A stretch of DNA of 64,000 nt from Spirometra erinaceieuropaei (Eukaryota > Platyhelminthes > Cestoda > Diphyllobothriidea > Diphyllobothriidae). Within the stretch, counting starts at the first letter, position 1, and each line of letters opens with the position of its first letter. The stretch spans positions 1,312,823 to 1,376,822 of the forward strand of contig CACRXP010000038.1 in the NCBI GenBank assembly GCA_902702965.1. The letters run 5' to 3'. Under the pieces are notes generated by a model. The model saw nothing but the letters and a program-made list of their open reading frames with translations, was not told the DNA's origin and did no database searches. The position numbers and the translations under genes were made by a program. Positions 1-13,700 of the stretch are shown here, one piece after another.

Positions 1-570
1 CGTTCTGCCACGGGCACAGAGCGTAGCGCGCATCAGATCGTTGCCTTATCCGGAAACAGTTTATCACTCCCTCTCACTGCCGGCCAAGCGCATCAGGCCC
101 CAGATTACCGCGCGTGTGACGGTACTTGCCTGCACACCCCAGCTACCGGACTCAGTCCGACAATCAGTATGCATCAGTATGTCTTTTCCCCCCGGTTAGG
201 CACGCGCTTATCTGCGGAAGGGCGTAATCCTGACATCCGCCCGATGGCTGACTGGACCCCTTTGAAGACTTCAGTGGCCATCAGATTGTAACAGCCACTA
301 AATAATGCTCAAATGAAAAAACAACCCAGCCTGAGTTAATCATTAGCGGGTTTTCGCTGAGGTACTGATGGTGTTTTAACTAGTTGACGCTGGCAGTAAC
401 ACAAAGGGGGAGGGGGTGTAATTAATGTGGTTTGACCCGTCTCTACCTATTCCCGCTCTACCGACTAATGAGGTAATCTTTCGGATATTAGAGGGTTACA
501 CAGCACTTCCCAGTCCCTGTCGTTAGTGTCAGCACCCAACTGACTTTATAGTGGAAAAAACAGAGCTCAT
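1..570. other. No gene recognised
   Basis: No open frame here resembles a known protein and I see no tRNA, rRNA or simple-repeat signal. The composition is mixed and unremarkable. The first MITE-like repeat begins just after it. Confidence 0.5.
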
Positions 571-1374
571 AACGACTACGGTAGTTGACCTACCTCGTAT
601 GACATGTTAACCAAAATTCTGGAATGTGTTTCAGCTTAGTAAGGATCACCTAAGTGGAGTTGTAGTATCAATAATCCTGTGTAATAAACCCAAAATTTTT
701 CAGCCCCTCAGGATACCAGCTTTCGGAGAAGCCTCGACCCCGGCCGCCTATAGGAACCACAATTGGCAAAACATAGACTACTTAAGTAGTACGTGCTTTT
801 TATGCCGATGTTCGACACCCTTGTAACTTCAAGTATATTTTACAGAGAACGTGCACGAAATTGCAATAGTTCGTGCCTTTTTGGTAAAAAATTACGTCTT
901 CAATTTTTATACTTGAAGAAAAGGCGTCTTTATGTTTTGAAAACAGTTTTCGATTCCCGAATAATTTTGAACCGGGCCTGCAGTTTCACATGCGCTTAAA
1001 GTTTCCAAACATCATGCCGCATACTGCCCGTCAGAGGAGAATCGTACATTTGTCTACGCTACTCAGAAGATGTTCTATAAGGCTTGTAAAATCTTGCAAT
1101 GGCTGTGGACCGTGTTGTAAACTTCATAAACAGCTTTATCAAATATACAGATACGATGATGTCCGGAGGTACATTTCACGGTCTTTTAAATCTCATGGCT
1201 ACATATTTTTGTGCCCTTTCTCTATAAAATAAATATAAATTTTCAAGGCACCGAAGACCAATGGGAAAAAATCATACTACTTCGCCAGTCATTTTTTTAC
1301 GGAGTGTGGTTTCTGCAGGCGGACGGCCTGAAGCTCATTCAATAAACGGTATCCTAGCCTTACTGAAATACTGC
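571..1374. mobile_element. Degenerate inverted-repeat MITE-like element (truncated)
   Basis: The left part (about 590-780) matches the other foldback elements of the window: a 'catgttaaccaaaattctgg' end, then the internal 'acttaagtag' motif near 780-790. The second half (about 1170-1350) runs back through the complementary motifs, with 'gtggtttctgcaggcgg' near 1307. The last ~100 bp of the right arm is missing where the next element starts at 1375. The family is read from similarity to the complete TA-flanked copies at 6572 and 7834. It has no coding capacity, and the short open frames across it are chance. Confidence 0.55.
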
Positions 1375-2329
1375 CAGTGATCGATCTCATGAAATTATAA
1401 CCGAAATTATGAAGTTCATTTTCAAGGGGGAGGGGGAATTACGTAGGTCGGGTTGTAATATTGACTGTCATGCAAAATTATCTCAAGATATTTCGAGCAT
1501 GCCAGTATTTCGGCTCTTGAATACATTTAAGCCTAGAAAACCCAGACTCCGTAAGAAGTGACCACTTAATTAGTATGCATTTTTACATTGGTTTTCAATG
1601 TCCCTGTAAATTAAAATGTGTTTTAAAGAAGCCGTAAACACAGTCATTCTTCCTCATACTCATTTGGTACCAAGTCACGTCTTCTTTTAATTTTATACAC
1701 ACAGGAAGGGTATTTTTAGGTTTTCGAAAGGTTTTCCAGTTCTCATATAATTTTACGCCTGATCTCCTGTTGCATTTGTGTTTGAGGTTTTATGTCTACA
1801 ATATGTAAACTTTCCGTGTAAGGAGAACCAAGCATCCCTTATGCTTGTAAAATTTCGCAATGGATACCGATTCTGTTGACTTCTCGGGACCATTAATATA
1901 CGGACAGATATCATGCTATTGAAATAGCCTGAACGGTCTTAAAAATCTCATAATTAAAAGCTTCTTTAAAACCGAAAGATACCAATTTTTTGAGTATGAA
2001 ATTCGAATAAGACGTGATTTGCTACCGAATAAGTACAGAAAAGGACATTTTTGTCTATGTTTCCCATAAAATATGTTATAATTTATACTGGCACTTAAAA
2101 TCGATATGGAAGGATGCATACTGCTTAAGTGGTCACCTTTCCTAGACTGGGGATTTTGCAGGCGGCCGAAACGAAGTGAATTCGAGGGCTTACTTCCTTG
2201 CGTGGTTGAAATTATCTTGGAGATTATGTCGCGGCATAACCAATAGTACAACCCCCTGTTCAACTGTCCTTCCTAATCGAAAACACATTTCATCAACTTC
2301 GGTTAACCTTTCATGGGATCGGTGACTGA
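1375..2329. mobile_element. Inverted-repeat MITE-like element (Tc1/mariner type)
   Basis: The left end reads CAGTGATCGATCTCATGAAA and the right end near 2310-2329 is its approximate reverse complement (catgggatcggtgactg). The two halves mirror each other over about 950 bp, including the reverse-complementary 'acttaagtgg'-type motif near 2125. No transposase frame is present. The CAGT...ACTG ends are shared with the copies that have clear TA target duplications, so I place it in the same Tc1/mariner-derived family. The flanking dinucleotides here are not a clean TA. Confidence 0.6.
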
Positions 2330-3322
2330 ATGTGTCTTGGGTTTATTCTGTACGATGATCAATATTACAACACTACCTAACTAATCCTTTCTAATCTACA
2401 ATGCTTTTCGATCTACATTGCATGAGGCGGGCCAGAGACCACTAATAGTAAAACGCTACTAGTCGCGAAAGACATGAGGAAACTCCAGCTAGGCGCTTAT
2501 GTCAACTGGCTCTCCGAAAACCCTACCCCCCATCGTCTACGCACCCAGAAAACTTATTTTATGCACCAGAACTTGGCCACCCATCAGTGGGTTGATCTTC
2601 CGAGCATCCCCGGACCGTGGGAACCCCAGGAAACCAGTTCCTACTGACTTACCTCAGCGGTGGCCAATGCCCAACTAGGTGGCAACCTTCACTGCTACCG
2701 GTGGTTTCTGCTGGATAGCTTGGCTTGTTATTTTCACATTTCCACTTCTCCTCATGTCCCCGCACCGGAGTCCTATACGCTGCAGATTTTGTTGCGTGTC
2801 GTTAATAATTTAGGATTTCTTTTGCGTGTGCTCCGGTGAGGTGCACTACCGGGCTAGGATCGGTTGACGCCCATTAAATATCAAATCATCCTCCCTGTGC
2901 CCGGGATACTGTTGCTAGATTCCGTTTTGTGTCAGAGCTGAAAGGGTTACCACAAAGGCAATATTGTTGTCGTTAATGGACTGGAAATTGCCCCCTCCCC
3001 CCCCACCTGGGTGCTATAGGCCTTCTGTTAGTCTGGCAAAACTGCGCGGACTGTAGCTCACCGTGCGTTCAAAACCCGATTACTTCGTGACCCGCTGAAC
3101 GACGGTTGCGTTGCGCAGAAAAAAAATAGGCGATATCAGGGGACAAGCGGGGTTTCTAATTGCTCTCAGTGATATGACTGGGAATGATCATACTTTCCAT
3201 CGCCGTCACTGCTACCAGACTAAGCACTCACCTACAGCTCCTGTGGCTCAGGGGGTTAACTTACATGGCACCTCGTGAGTAGCCGTTGTTATGGTTGATG
3301 GAAGTGCATCTGGTTACTACAC
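2330..3322. other. No gene recognised
   Basis: I can assign no coding exon, RNA gene or repeat family here. A short poly-C run lies near 2990-3005. Confidence 0.45.
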
Positions 3323-3324
3323 TA

Positions 3325-4201
3325 TAGTAGGTGTGCTAGCCCATGAAATTTTAACCGAAATTCTGAATTGCGTTTTCGTTCCGAAATGATTACTTGAGTA
3401 GGGGTTTTAAAATTAACCATAATGCAGCATGATTGTACAATAATTCAGTTACCTCGGGATGCCGGCTTTGGAACGACGTCTTTCCGGCCTCATTTTCGAT
3501 GTCCTTAAAAATGCAATTATGTTTCATGGAAAACATGCCTAAAAATATTCACCCCTTTCTCATTCGGTAGAAGATTACGCCCTCTTCCAATTTTATACTC
3601 AAAGAAAGGATATAATTCGGTTTCAGAAAAGTTCCTAATTCTGAGATTTTTTAATACCGTAAAATGGCCGTTCATAAAGCATCGTGTCTTCGCATTTACT
3701 CATGTTGCTTGTAAAGTTTACATTATGGCTCAAATCCGCTGCTAAATTTTATGAACCCCATATGGTCTCCTCTTATTTCCACAGAGAAATGCATACTTTT
3801 TCGTACGCGGAAAATATACGGCTTGTAGTTTGGAACTTCTGAATACAAGTGTAACGGCAGGTCGGGTTCGAAATTATTCGGGAATTGGAAAAGTTTTTGA
3901 AAACCGAATTATACCCTTCCTTTGAGTATAAAATTGGAAGAGGGCGTAATCTTTTACCGAGTGAGTAAAAGGATGAATATTTTTATGCATGTTTTTCATG
4001 AACCATAATTGCATTTTTAAGGACATCGAAAGTGCGGCAGGAAAGATGTTCGTTCGAAAACCGGCATCCTGAGGTAACTGAATTATTATAGAATTATGCT
4101 GCATTATGGTTAATTTTAAAGCCCCTACCCAAGTAATCTTTTCGAAACGAAAACGCATTTCAGAATTTCGGTTAACATTTCATGAGTTAGCACACTTACT
4201 G
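3325..4201. mobile_element. Foldback MITE, family B, copy 1
   Basis: It starts after TA at 3323-3324 with TAGTAGGTGTGCTAGCCCAT and ends near 4180-4201 with the complement (gagttagcacacttactg). The arms mirror each other over most of the 877 bp: for example 'cattatggctc' style motifs and the 'ttttcatggaaaacatgc' motif appear in both directions. The terminal C of the family consensus has mutated to T on the left. It is a non-autonomous element that would depend on a Tc1/mariner-type transposase. It lies just upstream of the first ankyrin exon. Confidence 0.7.
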
Positions 4202-4423
4202 TGCGTATGCTTGGAGTCTTTTCAGCAGTTTCTGCAATTACCTATCTCAGATCTTGTGTATGTGGGTGCTGTCCCTTGAAAAAAGGTGTAGGGTGTATTC
4301 ACCGTTGAGTGTGAATAGAGTTGGGTTGACATGGTGTGATCTCTCACTGTTGCTACAGTGTCGCTGGTGTCGGTGGTGCTGCCTGTGCTCTGGAGACTAC
4401 TCCGCTTCTTTTTATCCCTTCAG

Positions 4424-4708
4424 GCAGGAGCCGACTGGTCCAAGTCCGATTTCCGCGGTAGACGGGCCATCCATCTGGCCGCCACCAGTGGACAGACGGA
4501 AAGCATTGAATTCCTGCTGCGGACAGTACTGAAGGCGACCTCCTCGACCGCCATGTCCGCCCAGGTCACCACGACCAATGAGGCCCTTGTCTCTGTCTTT
4601 TGCCCGCTCGATCAACGCGGCTTCACTCCCCTTCATTTTGCCGCCTATAATGGTCACGCGAACGTCATCCAAATCCTCCTCAATCACACTGCCTATCAAC
4701 GTCCTCAT
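4424..4708 (+). CDS. Ankyrin gene exon (two repeats)
   Basis: The acceptor is a pyrimidine-rich tract ending 'cccttcag' at 4423 and the donor is 'cat|gtgaga' at 4709. The exon is 95 codons in phase 0 at both ends. It encodes one repeat containing GRRAIHLAATSGQTESIEFL, a poorly conserved Ser/Thr/Ala-rich loop of about 30 residues, and a second repeat with GFTPLHFAAYNGHANVIQIL. The loop is an insertion compared with the usual 33-residue ankyrin spacing, as also seen at this point in the ANKRD28 family. The open frame continues into the intron for about 12 codons, which is read-through. Confidence 0.8.
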
Positions 4709-7700
4709 GTGAGATTCCGCAATAATCTTTCGTATTTTTTTAATTGACAGGTGTTTTTTTCCTCCGATCATCTGAGTAATCTTACCTTCCTGCCTATGAT
4801 TAAGAAAATTTGAGGCTACCATAACGCGATTCCCATCATCGGTGTTCTACACGAGCACGACTCCTGCCCTAATAGGTACTTTTCGAAAATCAGAATCAGA
4901 TTTAAAGTATGCCGCCTTTATTGCCTAAATTAAATCCACTGTTGGTTCTCTTTTGGCGAACGTATTCATGGGCAAGCTAGAAACTTTCAAGCTTAGCCGC
5001 TAGATCAATGGTCTGAGATACTATGGACGCTACGGGGATGATATATTCGCGATTGTACTTGAACAAAACGACGTTTCTGCTCTACTGGATGATGTCAATC
5101 AGTCGCACCCATCAATCAAATTTACTCTGGAAGAAGAGAAATCCGGATCTTTCCCCTTTCTGGATGTACTTTTGAGCAGAAGGCCTAACGGTTGTATTCG
5201 ACGTAGCGTCTATCGTAAGAAGACGTGGTCCGGACAGTTTTCGGAGTTTCGGATCGCTAAACATGAAGCGCAATTTAGTCCGTTGTCTAACACAAAGAGT
5301 AAGGAGTATCTGCTCGGCTGATAGTATTGAGGAAGAACTTAAGAATGTCGAAAATCTCTTTCACCAGAACGGGTACCCCGATCGATTCCTCGCCAAGTAT
5401 ATGGCCGAAGGACCACAAAAACTCCCGATTCGGACGACAGAAAAGAAGAAGCTTTTCATCAGGGTCCCATTTCAAGGGGACGCTCCAGGCGAACTTCTAA
5501 GAAGGCGCGTAACTCAAGCTGTATCACGCACCTTTCCAGCAGCTGACGCCCGTGTACTCTTCTCCACTCGTCCCATCCTACGCGCAGAGGGCAAGAACAA
5601 ACTGCCAGCTCTGACCACTTTTATGTGTATTTACTCCTTCACCTGCTCCTGTTGGGCAGAATATATTGGTCGCAGGAGCCGGCGTTTATTCAAAAGAATA
5701 AGAGAGTACCTTCTAGCATGGTTAGGAAAGGGCCAAATAAAGAACGTCAACAGCTCTATCCTCGCCCACATGGTAGACACAGATCACTGTGTAGATGCCG
5801 GACAGGCATTCCGAATCATTTACAAGGTCCCGTCAAGCTACCCAAAATCACTTGGACAGCGTCTGTTGGCAACTGCAGAGGCCGCTGCAATCAGCCTATA
5901 CAAACCAGTCCTATGCGCGCAAAAGAACTTCGTACAGGCCCCACAGTTATCATGGGTCAAAGCCACCATGCCAGCCACCTGCGTATAATTACCCGTCCCA
6001 GTGCTCGCCATCCCCTTCTCCCCCCTGACACTGACGGCAATTTTGTTTTTCACCTCACCCACCCAGACCCTCCTCCCCAAACCCCAGCTGCAAAAAAAAC
6101 TTCTGCTTGTCCGCATTTTCATTTTAATCACTTCGATAGCAATATAAATGTGTAGTCCTGATGAGAATTTATTGAAAACTTACGTACGCTCGCCAAATTG
6201 TCCCTCAAATTCTTCAGTGGGAATTTTCGAAACTCTAAATAACAACAATTAAGCAACAAATGCTTCTTTAGTATCGCGTAGGATTGATGCGAAGTGGTTT
6301 TAACCTCCTTCCAAAACACAGCAACAGTGTTTACCCAAGTAGCCCTGAAGTAAGTACTATGTAATTCTGCGATTTTTCTTCAAAATCTCAATCTTGCTGT
6401 ACGCGTCTGTATTCGGATCAAAGTGATTTTCCTGGCGGTTGACGGTTATGCGATCGTACCTAGCTTGACTGAGTCGCCGATAAGCTGACCATTCGTCAGA
6501 ATGTATTGTTGAACCTGCTTCTACTTCGCGTCAAATGATAGTCATCAACGTCGCCGCATATGGCTTGTATACAGTGCGTGACCGATCTCATGAAATGTTG
6601 GCCAAAATTCTGGAATTCGTTTCCGATTAGGAAGGATTACTTAAATAGGGTTGTTATTACTGATTATCATGCAGCAGAACCCTATAACATTTCGGGCGCG
6701 CCAGTGTGTCGGCTTTTGAATGCATTTCTTTTTGACCTCCTAGAGAAACCACACTCGGTAAAAAATAACTACTTAAGTAGCATGCATTTTTCCTATTGAT
6801 TTTCGGTGGACATGGGCATCGCACGGTCTTAAAAATCTTATGATTATAAACTTTTTTAAAACCTAAATATACACTTTCTTCGGGCATAAAATATGAAGAA
6901 AATGTGATTCCCTACCAAATGAGCAAAAGAAAGCGTGTTTGTGTGCACGTTCTCCATAAAATATATTTGAATTTTTAGGTCAATCGAAAATCAATGTGAA
7001 AAATGCATGCTACTTAAGTAGTCGTTTTATACCGAGTGTGGTTTCTGCAGGAGGTCAAAAAGGAGTGAATTCAAAAGTCGACATTCTGGCTAGTCTGAAA
7101 TGTTATAGGGTTATGTTACACGATAATCAGTCTAACAACCCCACTTAAGTAATCCTTCCTAATCGGAAACGAATTCCAGAATTTTGGCCAACATTTTATG
7201 AGATCGGTCACGCACTGTATGTAGAAGTACCTAAGATCGGTACCTTGACAAAATTCAAAGACTCATGGGTCATCAAGGCGTGAGTCCTGGCTCCTGCCAA
7301 TTCTGTACAGTATTGGCATTGTTTTCTTAGGCAAGTGCATTTCCACCTAAAAGACGGTCACAATTGTACTTACGGCGCCCTGCGAATTTGGCCTCGTCGA
7401 TTTCTATTGAGTTTTCCGGTGTTCCATTCGACCCTCCTCTCCTATCCACAGATACCATTTCAGAGCAGACATCCCAGCAATAATTGAACCAGTCAACCAC
7501 AGTATTTCGGGGTATACCAGTAAACTTAGACACTTCTTCGAGTGGCATTCTGTTGCTCCAGAGACACACAGGTACTAAAACTTCACGGAGCTTAAAATTG
7601 CAACTGAGTCTGCCGTTTAAATCACAATAATCGGAGGATTCGTTGCCCTTTTTTACGGATCGAATAGACTGGCAATCCTTTCTTCTGTCCACGGAACTTT

Positions 7701-10700
7701 TTGTTCGTGAATATCACTGGCCCATCGCACTTGTGGCATGATTTTACCTCAACTAAGAGACCATGTTGGGTGAGATATCGTGACACCGCTCGATGGTAGA
7801 GCGTTGCACCTAAAGACGCTCACCAACCAAATACAGTAGGTGGGCTAACTCATGAAATGTCAACCGAAATGCGTTTTCGTTTCGAAAAGATTGATTAAGT
7901 AGGGTTGTAAAACCAATAATCGTGCAGCATAATTCTATAATACTTCAGTTATCTCGAGATGCCGGCTTTCGTACGAATTTCTTTCCAGCCGCGTGCAAAA
8001 ACCACACTCTGTAAAAATGACTACTTATGTAGCATGCATTTTCCTCATTGATTTTCGATACTATTAAAATATTCAATCACCTTTCATGGAAAACATGCAT
8101 AAAAATATTCATTATTTTGCTCATTCGGCAGAAAATTACGTCTTCTTCCAATTTTATACTTGAAGGAAGGGTATAATTCGTTTCCAAAGAACTTTTCCAA
8201 TTCCCTAACACTTTTGAACTCGATCTGCCGTTACACTTGCATCCAGGGTTTCCAAACTACAGGCTGTTTTTTTTCCATGTACAGAAAATCGCAATCCCTA
8301 TATGCTTTAAGAGGAGACCATATGGGTTGCATAAAATTTAGCAGTGGATTTGAGCCATATTGTAAACTTTACAAGCAACGATGCAACTGCAGACACGTGA
8401 CTTTTTATGAACGGACATTTCACGGTGTTAAAAAATCTCACAATTAGGAACTTTTTCGAAACCGAATTATACCCTTCCTTCGAGTATAAGATTGGAAGAA
8501 GACGTAATTTTCCACCGAATGAGCTAAAGAATGAATATTTCAGTGCATGTTTTCCATGAAAGGTGATCTAATTTTTTAATAGTATCAAAAATCAATGAGG
8601 AAAATGCATGCTACATAAGTAGTCTTTTTTTTACTGAGTGTGGGTTTTGTATGCGGCTGGAAAGAATTTCGTTCGAAAGCCGGCATTTTGAGGTAACTGA
8701 ATTATTATAGAATTATGCTGCACGATGATTAGTTGTACAACCCTACTTAATTAATCTTTTCGAAACGGAAACGCATTTCGGAATTTCGGTTGACATTTCA
8801 TGAGTTAGCCAACTTACTGTAATTCGGGTTCAAATCCCAGATGCTGCAAAACACGGAGTTGTGTTAACCTGCCTGACGACAACAAATAAGCCAGAAACAG
8901 CCATCCCAGTCCCGCTTCTCTTTGTCGGTACTGCTTCTGCTGGAATTAACGAAGCCTTTAGTCTCCTCAAGTCGGTGAACCGAAGGTTAACAATGTGCAT
9001 GATCTTGTTCCGTGACAAGTTACGAAATTTTCTTGCACAAGCAAACTCTACTGAATGCTCTTCTTTTTAGTCGAAAATTTGCGGAGAGTTCCTCGTTGTT
9101 GATTTCCTCGACCGCCGAATGTGTTGTTTTTGCGTAGTTTCGGTGTCGTTTATGACAAATCCAGTAGTCTCAGTTTACTGCGTTTGCTAGTGTCAGGAAA
9201 ATGGTCGTCTGACGATTGCCTCTTTTAAAACCCGTATGACGTGCCGACAAAAATGCCCACCCCTTTGTGGTTTCCACGTACTTCAACGGGTCGGACCCCA
9301 ATCTCCCATTTGCGTTAACCCGTATCAAACATCCCTTCACATCCCTTTAAATGCAATTACTATTTTAAGTAGTCCAAGCTGCGAGTTTTGCCTCCGTAAC
9401 CAAACAGAGAACCCTACTTGTCGAGATCCAAGCAATCTGACACGATAGGATTTCCTCCACTCTGGCTCTGTCAGACGTCCTTTCTGTCCCTTTTTTGAGT
9501 AAACTGTGGCGGTTCGAGTACTTTGTGAACCTGTATCTTCTGCCGGAATCTAAATGGCGTTTCGTTATCTGTCTGATTTTTTATCTGAATTTCCGCACCC
9601 GCCTTTTCTGCCTTCATTTTAAAACAGACTAACCAAAGCCTATCGGCTACGTGACGAAATGAACTCCTTCACAGAAGACCACAGTCTTCGTGTGTGTTTT
9701 TTTCTTACGCTTACCTTGTGTCCACTTTCGTCAGTAATAAATATAGTCTCCGTTTCATCTACACGAATTTCCAGGGCAATACCTTCACCGCTGTGCACTG
9801 CGCAGCCGCTCGGGGCCATGTTGTTTGCCTTGACCTCCTGCTGCACTCATTTGGTCTCTCCTGTCTCCGTATCCAAGACTACCGTGGCCGCTCTCCCCTG
9901 CACGTCGCTGCTGTCAATGATCAGGTCAGCTTTATCCACTTTCCCCTTCACCTTCGCCGTCTTTATCGGCCTCACTGTCCTGAGGAGCGGCACCTTGTCC
10001 CCTTCCCCTTTTTACGGCTGCAATTTCGGTAAGGATTAAGTATATCTGCGGGGTAAGAAAAAACCAATGGAGAAATGTTGAAGAAGGAGAAACGATCGCT
10101 GGGACAAGAGCTTTATGAGTCTGACGTTTCGGATTCCTGCTCGAATCCATCATCATGAGACAAAAGCAGATACGGCAGGTTCATTCACAAGGGGCTGCAG
10201 TATTCATAGGATGCAGTCGCCATGCTACCACATACCTATGAACATTCACGGCTCCACCTTCATCAGGGACCGTTGTACTTGGTGTGCTGACTGTTTGACG
10301 GCCGACATTCGCGTCGTTAATTGCTGCAATTTCATCCTGTGCGATGGATGTTGGTGTGATGATTTCTCGACCATTTGACGCACCGACCCTGGCGTTGGGA
10401 AAAGGGTTCACTTGTGCGCTCCCCGCGTGTGTTAATTTGGATCATCAGTCTGCTAACGCCCGATAGTAGTACTGATTACTGTTAACCAATGTGACGCTGT
10501 CCTCCACGATAGCATCGTCGATGTGTGGCATAGCCCTGCCACTGTTTCGGGCAATCTTGTTGTACTCAAGCCGCTGGAAGGGCCTTATCTCGTTACTCCC
10601 ATGTGTTCTTCGAAAGTCCTGCGTTGCGTGTGCCGGTTTGCGTCTGTCAGCTTTTTATCTCTCACTGATGGTTATCCAACTTGACTCATACCATTAACCT

Positions 10701-13700
10701 GGCCATAAAATCACCACCGCTTGGCACCCAGCAGTGCCGCCGCCGCCGCCGCCGAACAAAACGACAACCAGCGGTACGCCGGGCCCTCAGTGATTATTTG
10801 GACCTGAAGTGTATAACGGTAGTTCTGCATCATCGATCGCACCCTCTTTTTCCACACGTATCCTGTCCCAGTGACTGGGGTCGGAAAGTGGTTTGGACAC
10901 CTGGCTAGCCCAGCACAAAGCCGCTCCTCATCCGTAACCAAATCGGACTTCACCCGAAACTCCTCCACTTGGCATCACTGACTGAACCTCCGGGAAGACG
11001 GGTTTCTCGTCAGTCTACTGCGTCCACAGGTGGCAGATGGGCCCACAGCGAAGGGTGGCAGCAAAATTTGCAGGCTCTCGGATCTGACAAAGAGGGAGTC
11101 ACGAACCGGCTGCGATAGTGTTGCTGGGTCGCGAAGATCTGAGGTCTGGCTCGTCGATTNNNNNNNNNNNNNNNNNNNNNNNNNNNNNNNNNNNNNNNNN
11201 NNNNNNNNNNNNNNNNNNNNNNNNNNNNNNNNNNNNNNNNNNNNATCTATAAAAAATATCTGTAGGTAATCCGGTGATAATTCATTACAGATTTCTTTGC
11301 TGTGCTGATTTAGCTTGAAAAATAGGCTCAGGTTGATTTATGCGCAGTAAAACACCGGTTTGCGGTCGACAGTCTCCTCAACCATCGTTGTGCATTATTT
11401 TCGGTTAGAAAAGCCCAGCTATGTAAGTATTGGGTATTTTCGTTTGTCTGTTTTCAACAACTGTACGACTTTAAACGTGTTTCTTGGGATTGAGGTTTAG
11501 CATTTACCTTGCGTACAAAATTTTTCATGATACTGACAGCACAGGCCATTGGCTATAAAAGGTCCAGACACGCGTGTTTCGCCGATTTTTTTTCCACTGC
11601 GAGATGTTCATTGTGCCTTCTGGTAGACACTGCAGTATTAAAACTTCAGCTTATTAGTCTCCTCAAAAATGTATGCGCAATTTTCGAGTAAATCCTTCGG
11701 CATGAAGTTTTATAGGCTCAGTCTGAAAGTTGGCATGAAAGTCAATAAAATGCGGCGGGATAATCAGGTAGTTCATAAGCTGCCAACATGCAGTCAGTAA
11801 TATTAAATATTGCATGTTTATCATACTGACAGCACAGGTACTATCCAAAAACCCAGACATTTTCTTCGCGCATTTTCTGCTGTTGCACGAGAAAGCTGCG
11901 AGGTCTCGGCTCATTGGTGTGTCCACCAGTGTTTCGAGCCTGAAGAGCTTTGTTCAGAGGGACCTACACCAAGTTAGCGTATTAATTTCGGACGAGAGTT
12001 AGAAGCTCAGACTCATTTTATGTATTAGCTGTGTAGTTCTATTTCCTATACGCTTGTAATTCTGAGAAATTTGCGGATGCTTCCTTGATTATTCGGGCGT
12101 CATAGTATCCAAAGTTCTACGAACACTGCCTTTAGTAGTATATGACTTCAGCGACATCTATTGCGGCATTTCATTAGCACCGGAGTCTTATTCCTAGTGC
12201 CATCATGAGACACACTAGTGCAGTTGGTATTACAAAGTGTTAGGATGGACCTTTCTACGAAGAGCTTACAGCAGGCAGGTCATGTCCGGTACACCTAGAA
12301 GGGTTGTTTAACCCGGACTCACAGAAGGTGGTCCTGGCACTGTCTTGCCATCGGAGCGAAGTGGGCGCTGCGAGAGTGACGCTTCGCAAGTCGGCCCCAC
12401 TGTAATTCACATGTAAGTCACTGGTCCTGCGTCCACTCTGTGGTACACGCGATGAACGTCGGTGTTTACGGGGCTCGAACTGCCGTCATCATAAGAAAGT
12501 GATATTATAGGTAGTTTTTCCCTGCGTCTACTCTGTGGTACACGCGATGGGCGCCACCACCCACGGGGCTGAACTGCCATCATCATTTGGAAGTGATATC
12601 ATAGGCAGTTTTTCTCGAGTATGATTGGCGCAGAAGGACACCCAACCAACTTGCGATTATATTCCATGCTAGTCAATATTATGATTGAAGGACTCCAGTC
12701 CTCGAGTCTCTTGCTTCTACCCGCTTTTGTGGAAAATTTGGAGGCACCTTGGCGTAACTCCGGGCATTTCTTCACTAAAAACCCATGAATTTGGGTTAAG
12801 TTCTAAATGGTAGATGGCGCTCACCGATCGTTCTTACAGATCTCACTCGTTCCGTTGTGCCTTACGGACTCTCCCTCTCTCTAGCCCAACTAGCAGCCTC
12901 AGCGGCGCATGATGTAGGCAGAAGCCAGCTGATAAGCCAGAAATAGCCATTCCAGTCTCCCTTGTCTTTGTCAGGAATACCATTCTGCCTATATCATGCG
13001 CCGCTGTGCGGCTGCTGGTTGGGCTCGAGAGAGAGTCCATATGCACAACGGAACGAGTGAGTTCCGTAAGAACGATCGGTGCGCGCCCTCTACCATTGTA
13101 TATTCCCGATCGAAACCGACAGGGCAACGGGCTCGTGGCCCGGTGGTTAGAGGCGTGGACTTCTAACTAACAGGTCGCGAGCTCGAGCCTCGGGTGTTCC
13201 ACACTTCGGGGTTAGGTATGACTGGCTGACGACGACTAATAAGCCAGAAATGGCCATTAAGGTCTCCCTTGCCTTTTTCGGTAATACTATTCTGCCTAAG
13301 TTCTAAAGCCTACCCAGCGAGACGCCTGTCAGGTTTTTAAAATTTGCTGACTCGCCCTGACCCATCCCATGGTTTTTCCTTTTTCGCCTATGGTTTGTCC
13401 CATGAGTACGCAGTCGTTTTTTCATTTTTCCTCCTCCTACCCAAAAGAATCAACGATCCCACCTATTTTAACTTGACTGATCGCTTGGGGCAGACACCAC
13501 TCCATCTGGCTGTGGCTGCTGGTCACAATAAGCTGGTTGAGCGGTTGCTCAGTGCAGGCGCTAACGTCTTCGCCGTGGATGACAATCACCAATTGCCCAT
13601 CTGTGCTGGAGCTCCCAACCCTCGGGTGAGTCACTAAGTCCTCCTCCACCAGTCCCGATGCTTCATCTTTTCATGTCCCTCTCCAACGCACTTCGTGTCC

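Noticed and set aside
4412..4822. A 136-codon minus-strand frame
   Set aside because: It is the antisense shadow of the ankyrin exon.
9659..10039. A 126-codon frame overlapping the ankyrin exon
   Set aside because: It is a shadow of the real exon frame, which has ankyrin motifs and proper splice borders.
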